Positions 16,120 to 23,039 of a stretch of 64,000 nucleotides of DNA are shown piece after piece. This stretch comes from Nitrospirota bacterium (GTDB taxonomy: Bacteria; Nitrospirota; Leptospirillia; Leptospirillales; Leptospirillaceae). Position 1 is the stretch's first letter; each line of letters starts with the position of its first letter. Below the pieces are notes generated by a model. The model was given only the letters and a program-made list of their open reading frames with translations, had not been told where the DNA came from and made no database searches. The stretch is from positions 39,061 to 103,060 of the forward strand of contig JAMCWM010000003.1 of NCBI GenBank assembly GCA_023481175.1, written 5' to 3'. The position numbers and the translations under genes are program-made.

Positions 16120-16362
16120 TGCTCCGTCCTTGTCCTATCTTCCGTTCCGGAGCCGCTTTTTCGAGGAGCATGCTCCTTGGATGCTCCTCGCTCCGGAATG
16201 CCTCGTGCTCCCCGGAAGGAGCATCTGAGACCGGGGAGCATATGCGGAGTACTCCTCCCCGCATCGGCACGCACGCTGGATTTTTGGCCCACCCCGCAGG
16301 GTGCGTGCTGTGTTAGATCCTGTAAAGGGGGTTCGGGGGGAACCCCCGAGGGCTCTTTCCGG
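16120..16362. repeat. 243-bp inverted repeat, right copy
   Basis: Inverted equivalent of 5756-5998. It includes the fourth AGGAGCATGCTCCT (16164-16177), the AGTACT-centred palindrome and the GC-rich GGGTTCGGGGGGAACCCC hairpin (16329-16346). Together with the smaller repeat at 15895-15990 it fills the gap from 15865 to about 16400; I see no gene there. Confidence 0.85.
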
Positions 16363-16509
16363 GGGCGTTCTTTCCTCCCGGAAAAGGGAGGCCGGAAATC
16401 ACGGATCCTTTCCTCCCAAGGATCCTCTCCACTTCCCATCAGTCGGGAAGCTCCCGACAGGTCTTGTCTTTTCTATTTTCTGATTTATAATCCTTGTATA
16501 AGATCAATT

Positions 16510-16524
16510 CAGATAAGCTATCTG
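16510..16524. promoter_or_regulatory. CAGATA-AGC-TATCTG palindrome upstream of the HD-GYP gene
   Basis: A perfect 6-bp dyad in the AT-rich leader, about 90 bases before the ATG at 16602. The sequence around (TAAAT, TATAAG) could hold promoter boxes. It may be an operator for the phosphodiesterase gene. Confidence 0.35.
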
Positions 16525-16606
16525 TAAATAATGGAAATTTTAAGCATTATTATCGCATTATTCTTAGAATTTGACCGTCTTTATAAGACAATGGAGGTGA
16601 AATGGT

Positions 16607-16630
16607 AACCAACCAACCAACCAACCAACC
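16607..16630 (+). repeat. AACC tetranucleotide tract (6 copies), candidate phase-variation switch
   Basis: Six tandem AACC units directly after ATG GTA (16602-16607), where the ATG has an excellent ribosome site (GGAGGTGAA). With six units the frame ends at TGA 16638. With five or eight units the ATG would be in frame with the HD-GYP gene without an intervening stop. Tetranucleotide tracts inside the first codons are the classic layout of slipped-strand phase variation. Confidence 0.7.
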
Positions 16631-16656
16631 ATTTCGCTGATTTAGCGCCTCATTTT

Positions 16657-17340
16657 TTGACCCCTGACCATGTCTCAATCCTCACCCGGGACTTTTACCG
16701 GACAATGATTTCAGTGGTCGACGAGTTGATGGCGATGCTCGATCGATGGACCTTCGAAACCCGGACCCATTCCTGCCGTGTCACCCTACTGTCATTGCAA
16801 ATCGGGGAATCGTTGGGCCTTGCCCCTAAAGAGCTTTTCCGGTTGGGAGCCGGATCCCTTCTGCATGACATCGGAAAGATCCGGATTCCCCAGGAGATCC
16901 TGATGAAACCGGGCCCTCTTTCTCCGGAGGAATGGAGGGTGATGAAAATGCATCCTCAGTTGGGGTGTGAGATTCTTGAACGTTTTCCTCCTCTTCGGGT
17001 CGCCGGTGATCTGGTCGTCCAGCACCAGGAGCGATGGGATGGGAGCGGTTACCCGAACGGCCTCAAAAAGGAGGATATTTGCCTGAATGCCAGGATCTTC
17101 GCCGTGGCCGACAGTTTCGACGCAATGACGAACCAGCGGTCCTACAATACTGTCCGTCAGATCGACGATGCGATCCTGGAACTGCTCCATGAGTCCGGAT
17201 CTTTGTACGATCCGCATGTGGTCAGAAGTTTCATTTCGTTTGCACATCCTCCCGACGACAATGAGATAATGGACAACATGGAGAGATTTCTGGAAGAAGT
17301 GTTCCCTCCAGAGCGCTTCATCCAGACCTTCCTGTCCTGA
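16657..17340 (+). CDS. HD-GYP cyclic-di-GMP phosphodiesterase, apparently phase-off
   Basis: A 227-codon frame from a TTG at 16657. The better initiation site is the ATG at 16602 with GGAGGTGAA, but it is one base out of frame in this copy because of the AACC tract. The domain has the full signature: HSCRVTLLSLQIGESLGL, LLHDIGKIRIP (HD pair), MKMHPQLGCEIL, VVQHQERWDGSGYPNGL (GYP), and ARIFAVADSFDAMTNQRSY. Such enzymes linearise cyclic-di-GMP to pGpG or GMP and so affect attachment and pili. There is no sensor domain, so the expression switch may be the main control. If only the TTG or the internal ATG at 16704 is used, expression should be weak. Confidence 0.8.
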   Translation: MTPDHVSILTRDFYRTMISVVDELMAMLDRWTFETRTHSCRVTLLSLQIGESLGLAPKELFRLGAGSLLHDIGKIRIPQEILMKPGPLSPEEWRVMKMHPQLGCEILERFPPLRVAGDLVVQHQERWDGSGYPNGLKKEDICLNARIFAVADSFDAMTNQRSYNTVRQIDDAILELLHESGSLYDPHVVRSFISFAHPPDDNEIMDNMERFLEEVFPPERFIQTFLS

Positions 17341-17391
17341 CATTTCATGGACTTTTTGAAGAGATCCGCTATCCCGTCAGGGAGGTCCAAG

Positions 17392-17529
17392 ATGTCTTTT
17401 CATCGTCCGGAAATCCGGAGGGGCGCCGTTCTCCTTCTCATCTTGACTTGCTTCGCCATTGCCGGTTGCCATGGCAATAGTTCACAGAATACCTTCAAGA
17501 AACAGATCGACAGGGCGATAAATCGATAG
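17392..17529 (+). CDS. Small lipoprotein
   Basis: Forty-five residues, ATG behind GGGAGGTCCAA. Positively charged start, hydrophobic core AVLLLILTCF, then the lipobox FAIAGC at residues 20-25, giving a mature lipoprotein of about 21 residues (CHGNSSQNTFKKQIDRAINR). It resembles entericidin-sized lipoproteins but no family is certain. It follows the HD-GYP gene by 51 bases and may share its transcript. Confidence 0.55.
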   Translation: MSFHRPEIRRGAVLLLILTCFAIAGCHGNSSQNTFKKQIDRAINR

Positions 17530-17587
17530 GTCGTCAATGCGAAAGGCACCGTCGGATCGTTCCACGATGCGGGACGGGGCGTCCCGG

Positions 17588-17863
17588 TCATTCCGGCCCG
17601 GGAGAGTTCTCTTCGTCTTTTCGGGGACCGGAATTCCAGCAATTTTCCCGTTTCGCAATCCTTTCCAGACGTTCGAGCAGAAGCTCTTCAAAGGCGGCGT
17701 GATCTCTCATGAGTCTTTCGTACGCAAACCGGGCATAGCCCATATCCCCTTCCTCGAAAAGAGTCTGGAACTTCCGGTGATGCTTTTTGACGAGAATGTC
17801 CAGGGCTTGGCCGAATTCTTCGTCCGGTAGCGATTTTAACGCTTCGAAATCGGGATTATTCAT
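17588..17863 (-). CDS. Small hypothetical protein
   Basis: Ninety-one residues, ATG, mostly helical and charged (DEEFGQALDILVKKHHRKF ... FAYERLMRDHAAFEELLLERLERI). No signal peptide, no recognised domain. The reading frame has the codon bias of the element and is oriented like the XRE and EAL genes to its right. The strip 17530-17587 next to its end carries a 23-base direct repeat of the gene at 4571. Confidence 0.45.
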   Translation of the reverse strand: MNNPDFEALKSLPDEEFGQALDILVKKHHRKFQTLFEEGDMGYARFAYERLMRDHAAFEELLLERLERIAKRENCWNSGPRKDEENSPGPE

Positions 17864-17894
17864 TCATCGGATCCTGTATTGAAGGAAGAACTGT

Positions 17895-17993
17895 CCGTTC
17901 GGAGCTGGCCTCCGGGTCCGAAGGACCAGCGATGCGCACGGGGACCCCAGGAGTCCCGGTGTCGCAAGCGGAAGGCGGCAAGCGGAGCAGGGC
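17895..17993. repeat. Outer 99-bp inverted repeat, right copy
   Basis: Inverted equivalent of 5347-5445, lying outside the right 243-bp repeat. It fills most of the gap between the gene ending at 17863 and the XRE-like gene; nothing else is seen there. Confidence 0.8.
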
Positions 17994-18040
17994 AGGGGAG
18001 GAGTCAGAACGACGAGCGGAAGCCAAATGACGGTTCAGAT

Positions 18041-18751
18041 CTAACGGGAGATCCGGGTCCGGATCATCTCCAGGACCTCCCGGGCCGTCAATCCGGATTT
18101 TTTGGCCAGCGCCTCGACGTCTTTCCAGTCCCCGGGCTGCGCCTGGTCAAAAACCCTGTCGAACAGTTCTGGGGTGACATGTCCGTTCGTGAAGTCCATC
18201 ATGACGGGCCCGGACAGAAGAATGGGGGGGGCGTCCTCGGTCGGCAATATTTCCGGGGCTTTCCACCGGGCCCCCGGAATCAGGGAAGGACGGATCCACG
18301 GCGTTCCGGGTCGCTTCGAGACATGGTTCTCCGACATCTTCGTGGTGAAAAACTTTCTCACGAGAATGACCCGAAGATTGCCCGACCGGAGGAGCGCCAT
18401 CTGTGGCCCTTGCGAGAGCGTTGCCGGGCCCTCCGGATCCGGAGAGACCAGGGCCATCTCGATCTCCGATCCGAGAAACGCCTCCGCGGCTTCCGTAAGT
18501 GTTTCCGGTTCGTGGATCGCCACAAACCAGACGTGGATCCGGGAGGGGTCGAGCGAAAGCCGGTCGGGGTCGATCGACAGCGCGGAAAGCAGAAGGGAGA
18601 TGTTCTTTTCGGAAAGAGAGATTTCCCGGCCGCGGAGCCAGTTCGAAAGGTTTGCGGGCTCGAACCCGCAGGAACTGGCCCAATGGGTGTTCGGCCGGTC
18701 GGAAAGATCGATGAGAATCCTTGCAAGCCTTGAAGTCTCCGATGATGCCAC
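18041..18751 (-). CDS. XRE-like helix-turn-helix protein, candidate regulator of the palindrome regulon
   Basis: A 236-residue protein, GTG behind GGGAGAGGAAG. Residues 1-60 fit a Cro/XRE-type fold: LARILIDLSDRPNTHWASSCGFEPANLSNWLRGREISLSE, where a helix-turn-helix selects single-site plasmid and phage-type operators. The middle and end (about 70-236) match no domain I know; a helical segment at the end (LAKKSGLTAREVLEMIR) may mediate oligomerisation. Its upstream region has a degenerate form of the 20-bp operator and two GGTA/TACC dyads, which suggests that it controls itself and possibly the five operator sites. It lies downstream of the EAL gene in the same direction. Confidence 0.55.
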   Translation of the reverse strand: MASSETSRLARILIDLSDRPNTHWASSCGFEPANLSNWLRGREISLSEKNISLLLSALSIDPDRLSLDPSRIHVWFVAIHEPETLTEAAEAFLGSEIEMALVSPDPEGPATLSQGPQMALLRSGNLRVILVRKFFTTKMSENHVSKRPGTPWIRPSLIPGARWKAPEILPTEDAPPILLSGPVMMDFTNGHVTPELFDRVFDQAQPGDWKDVEALAKKSGLTAREVLEMIRTRISR

Positions 18752-18768
18752 GCCGCTTCCTCTCCCTG

Positions 18769-18814
18769 TCGGTAATCCGTAATACCATTGATCCGGTTTT
18801 TAGGGTACGTTACC
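18769..18814. promoter_or_regulatory. Degenerate operator and GGTA/TACC dyads upstream of the XRE-like gene
   Basis: Contains ATACCAT (18782-18788), the right arm of the 20-bp operator, within GGTAATCCGTAATACC (18771-18786), and a second dyad GGTACGTTACC (18804-18814). Position just upstream of the GTG at 18751 suggests autoregulation. Confidence 0.45.
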
Positions 18815-18831
18815 GGAACGAGCGTTTTTTT

Positions 18832-19548
18832 TCAATTTCTCCGACGAAGGACTCGGGACAATTCTCCGATCGGAACGGGCTTTCCGTAATGCCAGCCCTG
18901 CCCGGAAACGCATCCGATCTGTCCGGCGAACCGGGCCTGGGCCTCGGTTTCGATGCCTTCTCCCAGAATCCTGACCGCCGTCCTTCCGATCGCCCGCACG
19001 ACGCCCTCGACAAGATCCCTGTCGTTTTTTCTCGTTGTCTGAACGAGGGTCCGGTCGACCTTCACGAAGTCGACCGGCAGGTCCAGGAGCCGGGAAATAT
19101 TCGAATGCCCGGTTCCGAAATCGTCGACCGCGAGCCGGAATCCCCAACGCTTCGTTTCGAGAAGAACCGACGTTTGCTCCGGGCCGAGCTCTTCCTCCAG
19201 AACTTCGATGACCGGGAGGACCCGGCTGGGAAAACGGTCCCGCCAGGAAAAAAGAAACGAAGAAACGCATTGGTGGGGCGAGAGATTCAGGAAGGCGAAA
19301 AAGGAATCCGGAAGAGCCGGCAGAGTCGAAAGATCGGAGAGCGCCCGCTCCATTGTCCACCGCGTGAAACCTTCCCATTCGTTCTCCCGTGCGATCCGGG
19401 CCAACATCTCGTCCGGAGGACCGTGCGGAGGCCGGAGGAGAGCTTCGGCACCTTCGATTCGCCCGCTCGCGAGATCGACGACGGGTTGCCAGTGCAGACT
19501 GGCCCCCGACAGAAAATCGGGTTGGGCTCTTTCCGGGGCAAGAGGCAT
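18832..19548 (-). CDS. EAL-domain cyclic-di-GMP phosphodiesterase
   Basis: A 238-residue stand-alone EAL protein; ATG at 19548 behind GAAGGAAAA (a TTG five codons earlier is possible). The catalytic set is present: LHWQPVVDLASGRIEGAEALLRP (EAL), FLNLSPHQ (Asn), VIEVLEEEL (Glu), LAVDDFGTGHSNISRL (Asp pair), DFVKVDRTLV (Lys), ILGEGIETEAQ (Glu) and GQGWHYGKP (Gln). It should cleave cyclic-di-GMP to pGpG. No sensor or membrane part. Its promoter region contains operator copy 2, shared with the divergent dotD operon, so it is probably regulated together with the secretion genes. Confidence 0.88.
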   Translation of the reverse strand: MPLAPERAQPDFLSGASLHWQPVVDLASGRIEGAEALLRPPHGPPDEMLARIARENEWEGFTRWTMERALSDLSTLPALPDSFFAFLNLSPHQCVSSFLFSWRDRFPSRVLPVIEVLEEELGPEQTSVLLETKRWGFRLAVDDFGTGHSNISRLLDLPVDFVKVDRTLVQTTRKNDRDLVEGVVRAIGRTAVRILGEGIETEAQARFAGQIGCVSGQGWHYGKPVPIGELSRVLRRRN

Positions 19549-19575
19549 TTTTCCTTCTTTCAATTTTTAAATATT

Positions 19576-19595
19576 ATGGTATTGACTTATACCAT
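19576..19595. promoter_or_regulatory. 20-bp palindromic operator, copy 2, overlapping the dotD promoter
   Basis: ATGGTATTGACTTATACCAT with 7-bp arms. On the + strand TTGACT (19582-19587) inside the palindrome, a 17-base spacer and TTATAT (19605-19610) form a promoter, so a bound repressor would cover the -35 box. It lies between the divergent EAL and dotD genes. Confidence 0.78.
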
Positions 19596-19650
19596 TATTA
19601 ATGATTATATGATCCGGAGAGGACAATCAAGCGGGGCCGTCTCAGTCCCC

Positions 19651-19673
19651 GGAAGGCGTGATCGATGCCTTCC
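19651..19673 (+). promoter_or_regulatory. Leader hairpin upstream of dotD
   Basis: GGAAGGC-GTGATCGAT-GCCTTCC, a perfect 7-bp stem in the 180-base leader between the copy-2 promoter and dotD. No U-tract follows, so a translational or stability role is more likely than termination. The rest of the leader carries three spaced GATGACG/AATGACG words. Confidence 0.4.
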
Positions 19674-19787
19674 AAGGCAAAGAAATGACATCCAGGGATC
19701 TCTGATGACGTTGGAGGCTTCAAGAATGACGCATGGGGCATCTTTGATGACGCGGAGGGCACGCTTTGGGTACGGGCGGAAGGAGTG

Positions 19788-20345
19788 ATGACCTGGAAGG
19801 ATCGAATCCGGTGTTGTTTATGGATGGGAGTGATGGGAATGAGTATGACGCTCCCAGGATGCGTCTCGTCGGGCGTCTCTTTCCACCAAAAAGACAGATC
19901 GATCCTTCAGGACGATTCCGCATCGAAGATCCTGTCGATCGCCGCCTTGCGCGTCTCCCGGGACTGGGACAGTCTCCTGGCCTACCAGAGCCATCTCCCT
20001 CCCTCGGCCCTCGGAATCTCCCGGATTCAGAAAACGGGCACCATGGGGCGCCGGTTCTCGCTCAAATATGTCGGGCCGGTGGAACCCTTCCTCCGGCGTC
20101 TTGGACAAACCGTCCGCTGGAGCATCAAGGTGATCGGAAAAAGACCGGCATCCCGACCCATGATCGAAATCCGGGCAAAAAAAGAGCCTCTTTACGACAT
20201 CCTCCGGGATGCCGGCGTGCAGGTGACGCCTGCCGCCTGGATCGTTCTTCGGCCCGAGGGCCGGGAGATCGACCTCGTTTACCCGCCACCTCTCCCAACC
20301 ACTCCAAAGAGTCAGTCGAAAGAAGGGCTTGCGAATGAAAAATAG
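19788..20345 (+). CDS. dotD: DotD (TraH-like) outer-membrane lipoprotein
   Basis: A 185-residue lipoprotein with a lipobox near residue 24 (MTLPGC); start taken at ATG 19788 after AGGAG, with GTG 19785 as alternative. The C-terminal half carries the DotD secretin-N-like fold: FLRRLGQTVRWSIKVIG, then MIEIRAKKEPLYDILRDAGVQV and AWIVLRPEGREIDLVY. DotD with DotC anchors DotH in the outer membrane. It is followed directly by dotC with an overlapping ATGAAAAATAG, as in other I-type systems. First gene of the operon driven from operator copy 2. Confidence 0.8.
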   Translation: MTWKDRIRCCLWMGVMGMSMTLPGCVSSGVSFHQKDRSILQDDSASKILSIAALRVSRDWDSLLAYQSHLPPSALGISRIQKTGTMGRRFSLKYVGPVEPFLRRLGQTVRWSIKVIGKRPASRPMIEIRAKKEPLYDILRDAGVQVTPAAWIVLRPEGREIDLVYPPPLPTTPKSQSKEGLANEK

Positions 20346-21162
20346 GCTTGCCCTGACGATCTTCGCTCTTTTCCTTTGCCTCTCGTCCGAAATCGCATTC
20401 GCGGCCGGGTTGTCTCCCGCTTCGAATTCCCGCCAGACGCTCCCGACCCTCGGGCAGGCCGAACATCCCAAAAAACCGGATGACAGGGTCCGAAAGAGGG
20501 CGTTGCGCGAAGCCGCCCAGAAAAAGGCGGCCCTCTCCTGGGGCGCCCAGACCGGCTATGCGAAAAAAACGGAACTTCGGAACCGGTGGCTCATCGCCCA
20601 TGCCCAGGATCTCGACCGGATCTTCAGCTTCCGTCCGTTCCTGGCGGAAAACGAGCATGTGCTCCTGCCGTCGGTGGATTCCGGCCGACGGGCCTTCAAA
20701 CTCGAAACCGCGACGACCTCGGCGGGGACTCTTGTCTCCTACCGGATTCGCGAACCGGCCCGGCTCGTTTCCATCCCGCCCACCTTTCGGGACTATCTGG
20801 TCCTTTCGCCCGGGGTTCCGAAAAAGGTCGCCGCCCTTCTTCTTCCCAGGAACGCGAAAGAGAAAAAACGCTGGAAAGAGTGGACGGATCGGGGATGGAA
20901 AGCGGGGGAGAAACTTTCCGAACGGGCCTTCCGGATCGGAAGCCGCCGTCTTGTCCGCGCGATCGAGGGCCGGATCCGGTTTTATGAACTCTCCCTTGCC
21001 GGCCAGATCGACCGGCCCGACTGGGCCAGGTCCCCGGCCACGGATCTCCGGACGGGAGAAGTCCTCGAGATCGGGGATACCGTTCTTCGAATTACGCGGC
21101 CCGCACGCTTTACGTCGTCCGACAAGTGGAAGCCGCTCGAGGTGAGGGAGGAGTCTCCTTGA
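20335..21162 (+). CDS. dotC: DotC (TraI-IncI-like) outer-membrane assembly protein
   Basis: A 275-residue exported protein. The signal peptide (LALTIFALFLCLSSEIAFA) ends near residue 22; no lipobox Cys is obvious, whereas Legionella DotC is a lipoprotein. Diagnostic DotC elements: RALREAAQKKAALSWGAQ near 55-75, FSFRPFLAENEHVLLPSV near 95-115, LVSYRIREPARLVSIPPTFRDYLV near 135-160, and the C-terminal RITRPARFTSSDKWKPL. It partners with DotD and DotH in the outer ring of the channel. The start overlaps the dotD stop and the stop overlaps the next start, so the genes are tightly coupled. Confidence 0.82.
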   Translation: MKNRLALTIFALFLCLSSEIAFAAGLSPASNSRQTLPTLGQAEHPKKPDDRVRKRALREAAQKKAALSWGAQTGYAKKTELRNRWLIAHAQDLDRIFSFRPFLAENEHVLLPSVDSGRRAFKLETATTSAGTLVSYRIREPARLVSIPPTFRDYLVLSPGVPKKVAALLLPRNAKEKKRWKEWTDRGWKAGEKLSERAFRIGSRRLVRAIEGRIRFYELSLAGQIDRPDWARSPATDLRTGEVLEIGDTVLRITRPARFTSSDKWKPLEVREESP

Positions 21163-21470
21163 TCCGACGACATCGTGGAGAAAGAAAGATCGAATTTCTG
21201 AAGGAAATCGGGCTCGGAGAACCGGACATTTCCCGTACGGAATGGGAGATTGACCGGATCCTCCGGCATCTTCCGGAACGATCCCGAAGAATCGTGCGGC
21301 TTCGATACGGCATTGGAACGGGAATTTCCTGGACATTGAAGGAAATCGCCCAGGAGTTCGGGATATCCCGCCAACGGGTATGGGAAATCAAGCGAAGCGC
21401 GATCCGGACGCTTCGGGACAAAGGCGCTTCCGAATCGGGCGGAGACAGAGCGGGGAGGATCGACCCGTGA
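21159..21470 (+). CDS. Stand-alone sigma-70 region 4 protein
   Basis: About 103 residues from a TTG that overlaps the dotC stop (ribosome site GGGAGGAG). Residues 35-85 match the C-terminal region 4 of housekeeping sigma factors: LPERSRRIVRLRYGIGTG then TLKEIAQEFGISRQRVWEIK and SAIRTLR, a helix-turn-helix that reads -35 boxes. Regions 1-3 are absent, so it cannot be a full sigma factor. It may act as a DNA-binding regulator or interact with RNA polymerase. Its position between dotC and dotB is unusual for I-type systems. The dotB start overlaps its stop (GTGA). Confidence 0.75.
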   Translation: MIRRHRGERKIEFLKEIGLGEPDISRTEWEIDRILRHLPERSRRIVRLRYGIGTGISWTLKEIAQEFGISRQRVWEIKRSAIRTLRDKGASESGGDRAGRIDP

Positions 21471-22765
21471 CCCTTCCCGAAATCCGCGATCCGGTCCGCT
21501 ACGACCAGGGGAGTCTGGACGAGCTTCTGAAAACCCTTGTCCAGGCTGGGGCCTCGGATATCCTCCTCATTTCGGAGTCTCCCGTCCGGGCCTATCTTCG
21601 CGGACGATGGGAAACGGTGGGGATGCGGGCGCTCAAGACCTATGAGCTCGCCGATCTCCTGAATGCGATCGACCAGACGAATTCCTCCTCCCGGGTCGCC
21701 TCGGGAGAGTCCCGAAACTTCGCCTACGAAGTCTCGCTCGGATCCCGGACATCGCGATCCCGCTTTCGGATCAACGCCTCCGGGGTCCGGCGGTCCGGCG
21801 ACCGGGACCTGAAGATCGTTCTTCGGACCATTCCCGACACGCCGCCCCCCCTCGATTCGATGGGGCTTCCTCCGGAGCTTCTGGAGGCCCTGTTTCCCCT
21901 GGACGGGCTGGTCGGCGTGGCCGGAGCGACAGGATCCGGAAAATCCACGTTGTTGGCCGGAGTCCTTCGGGAAAAGCTCGAACGCGGGGGCTGCCATATC
22001 GCCACCGCCGAGGCGCCCATCGAGTTCGTCTACGACAAGGTGGAAACGCGGAACACGGGCGTCATCGCGCAAGGAGAAGTTCCGACGCATCATCCCTCGT
22101 TCGGAAAGGCCGTCGAAGAGATGCTCCGGCAGAAGCCCGACGTGATCCTGGTCGGGGAATCCCGGGACAAGGAGACGATCGAGAACACGATCCTGGCCTG
22201 CCAGACGGGGCATGCCGCCTACACCACGGTCCACACCAACGGCGTCGGAGAGACGATCGGACGAATGGCCGAGGCCTTTCCCGGGTCCGAGCGAGACGCG
22301 GCGGCCAACAAGCTCCTGGCGGCCACACGGGTCATGATCCACCAGAGGCTTCTCAGAAAAGCCGACGGGTCCGGGAGGGTGCCGATCAGGGAGTGGCTTG
22401 TCTTCGACGACGACGTCAAGGGGGCTCTGTTCTCCGAGCCTTTTTCCCGCTGGCCCTTCCTGATCGGGGACATTCTCCGGGAAAAAAGGCAGAGCGCCGC
22501 GCAGGACGCCGAACGCGCCTTCGGGGCCGGGCTGATTTCGCGGTCGGACTTCCTTGCCGTCGGGGGAAGATCCAACGCTCGAGAAGTTTTTGGACAAAAA
22601 GGGGCACAGACCCAAAGGGCACTGCCGGCGGAGAACGACGCGAATGCGCTTTGGGAGATCGTCAGGCTGTTCTCGGGGGCGATCGACCCCCTGATCGCGT
22701 GGCTCATGTCCGTTCGAAAGATTCTCGCCAGGTTTTTGGCGAATCGAACGTCGGGGGGAGCGTAG
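21467..22765 (+). CDS. dotB: DotB (TraJ-like) secretion ATPase
   Basis: A 432-residue hexameric ATPase of the PilT/VirB11 superfamily which powers the channel from the cytoplasm. N-terminal domain with ASDILLISESPVRAYLRGRWE; Walker A GATGSGKSTLLAG near residue 155; Asp box IATAEAPIEFVYD; Walker B QKPDVILVGESRDKETI near 225; His box QTGHAAYTTVHTNG near 245. All catalytic parts are intact. The length is larger than Legionella DotB (about 377), the extra residues forming a C-terminal tail with a hydrophobic end (LFSGAIDPLIAWLMSV), which could touch the membrane. Next gene is icmT with no gap. Confidence 0.88.
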   Translation: MTLPEIRDPVRYDQGSLDELLKTLVQAGASDILLISESPVRAYLRGRWETVGMRALKTYELADLLNAIDQTNSSSRVASGESRNFAYEVSLGSRTSRSRFRINASGVRRSGDRDLKIVLRTIPDTPPPLDSMGLPPELLEALFPLDGLVGVAGATGSGKSTLLAGVLREKLERGGCHIATAEAPIEFVYDKVETRNTGVIAQGEVPTHHPSFGKAVEEMLRQKPDVILVGESRDKETIENTILACQTGHAAYTTVHTNGVGETIGRMAEAFPGSERDAAANKLLAATRVMIHQRLLRKADGSGRVPIREWLVFDDDVKGALFSEPFSRWPFLIGDILREKRQSAAQDAERAFGAGLISRSDFLAVGGRSNAREVFGQKGAQTQRALPAENDANALWEIVRLFSGAIDPLIAWLMSVRKILARFLANRTSGGA

Positions 22766-23026
22766 ATGTGGCGGTGGGCCTCCGCCGTCCCCCGGCTTGG
22801 CCCGGTGGACGCCCGGGCCGGAATCGCTCTCCTGATATTCCTTTTCCACTGGCGGCTCTGGACTCTGGGAGTCGCCGTCCTCGGAGTGGTTCTGTTCGGC
22901 GTTCTGGAGCGGTTCGGCCTGACGCTTCCGGTCGCCTGGCGCGTTCTGCTGCGCTGGATTTCCGGGCCGGTCGTCTGGCCGGAGAATCCGATGAAACCCG
23001 TGTACCGGTTCTACCGGGAATATTGA
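22766..23026 (+). CDS. icmT: IcmT (TraK-like) small membrane protein
   Basis: Eighty-six residues, ATG immediately after the dotB stop. It matches IcmT in length and pattern: VPRLGPVDARAGIALLIFLFHWRLWTL, then VLERFGLTLPVAWRVLLRWISGP. Two membrane helices at about 18-33 and 36-52. IcmT is a small inner-membrane component of Dot/Icm systems. The family is recognised from DAR, HxRLWT and ERFG-TLP signatures. Confidence 0.85.
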   Translation: MWRWASAVPRLGPVDARAGIALLIFLFHWRLWTLGVAVLGVVLFGVLERFGLTLPVAWRVLLRWISGPVVWPENPMKPVYRFYREY

Positions 23027-23039
23027 AAGGAAGGATCTC

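Noticed and set aside
18358..18788. Alternative minus-strand frames over the XRE-like gene (18147-18788, 18358-18726)
   Set aside because: They lack a helix-turn-helix and ribosome sites; only 18041-18751 shows a folded-looking domain and a good start.
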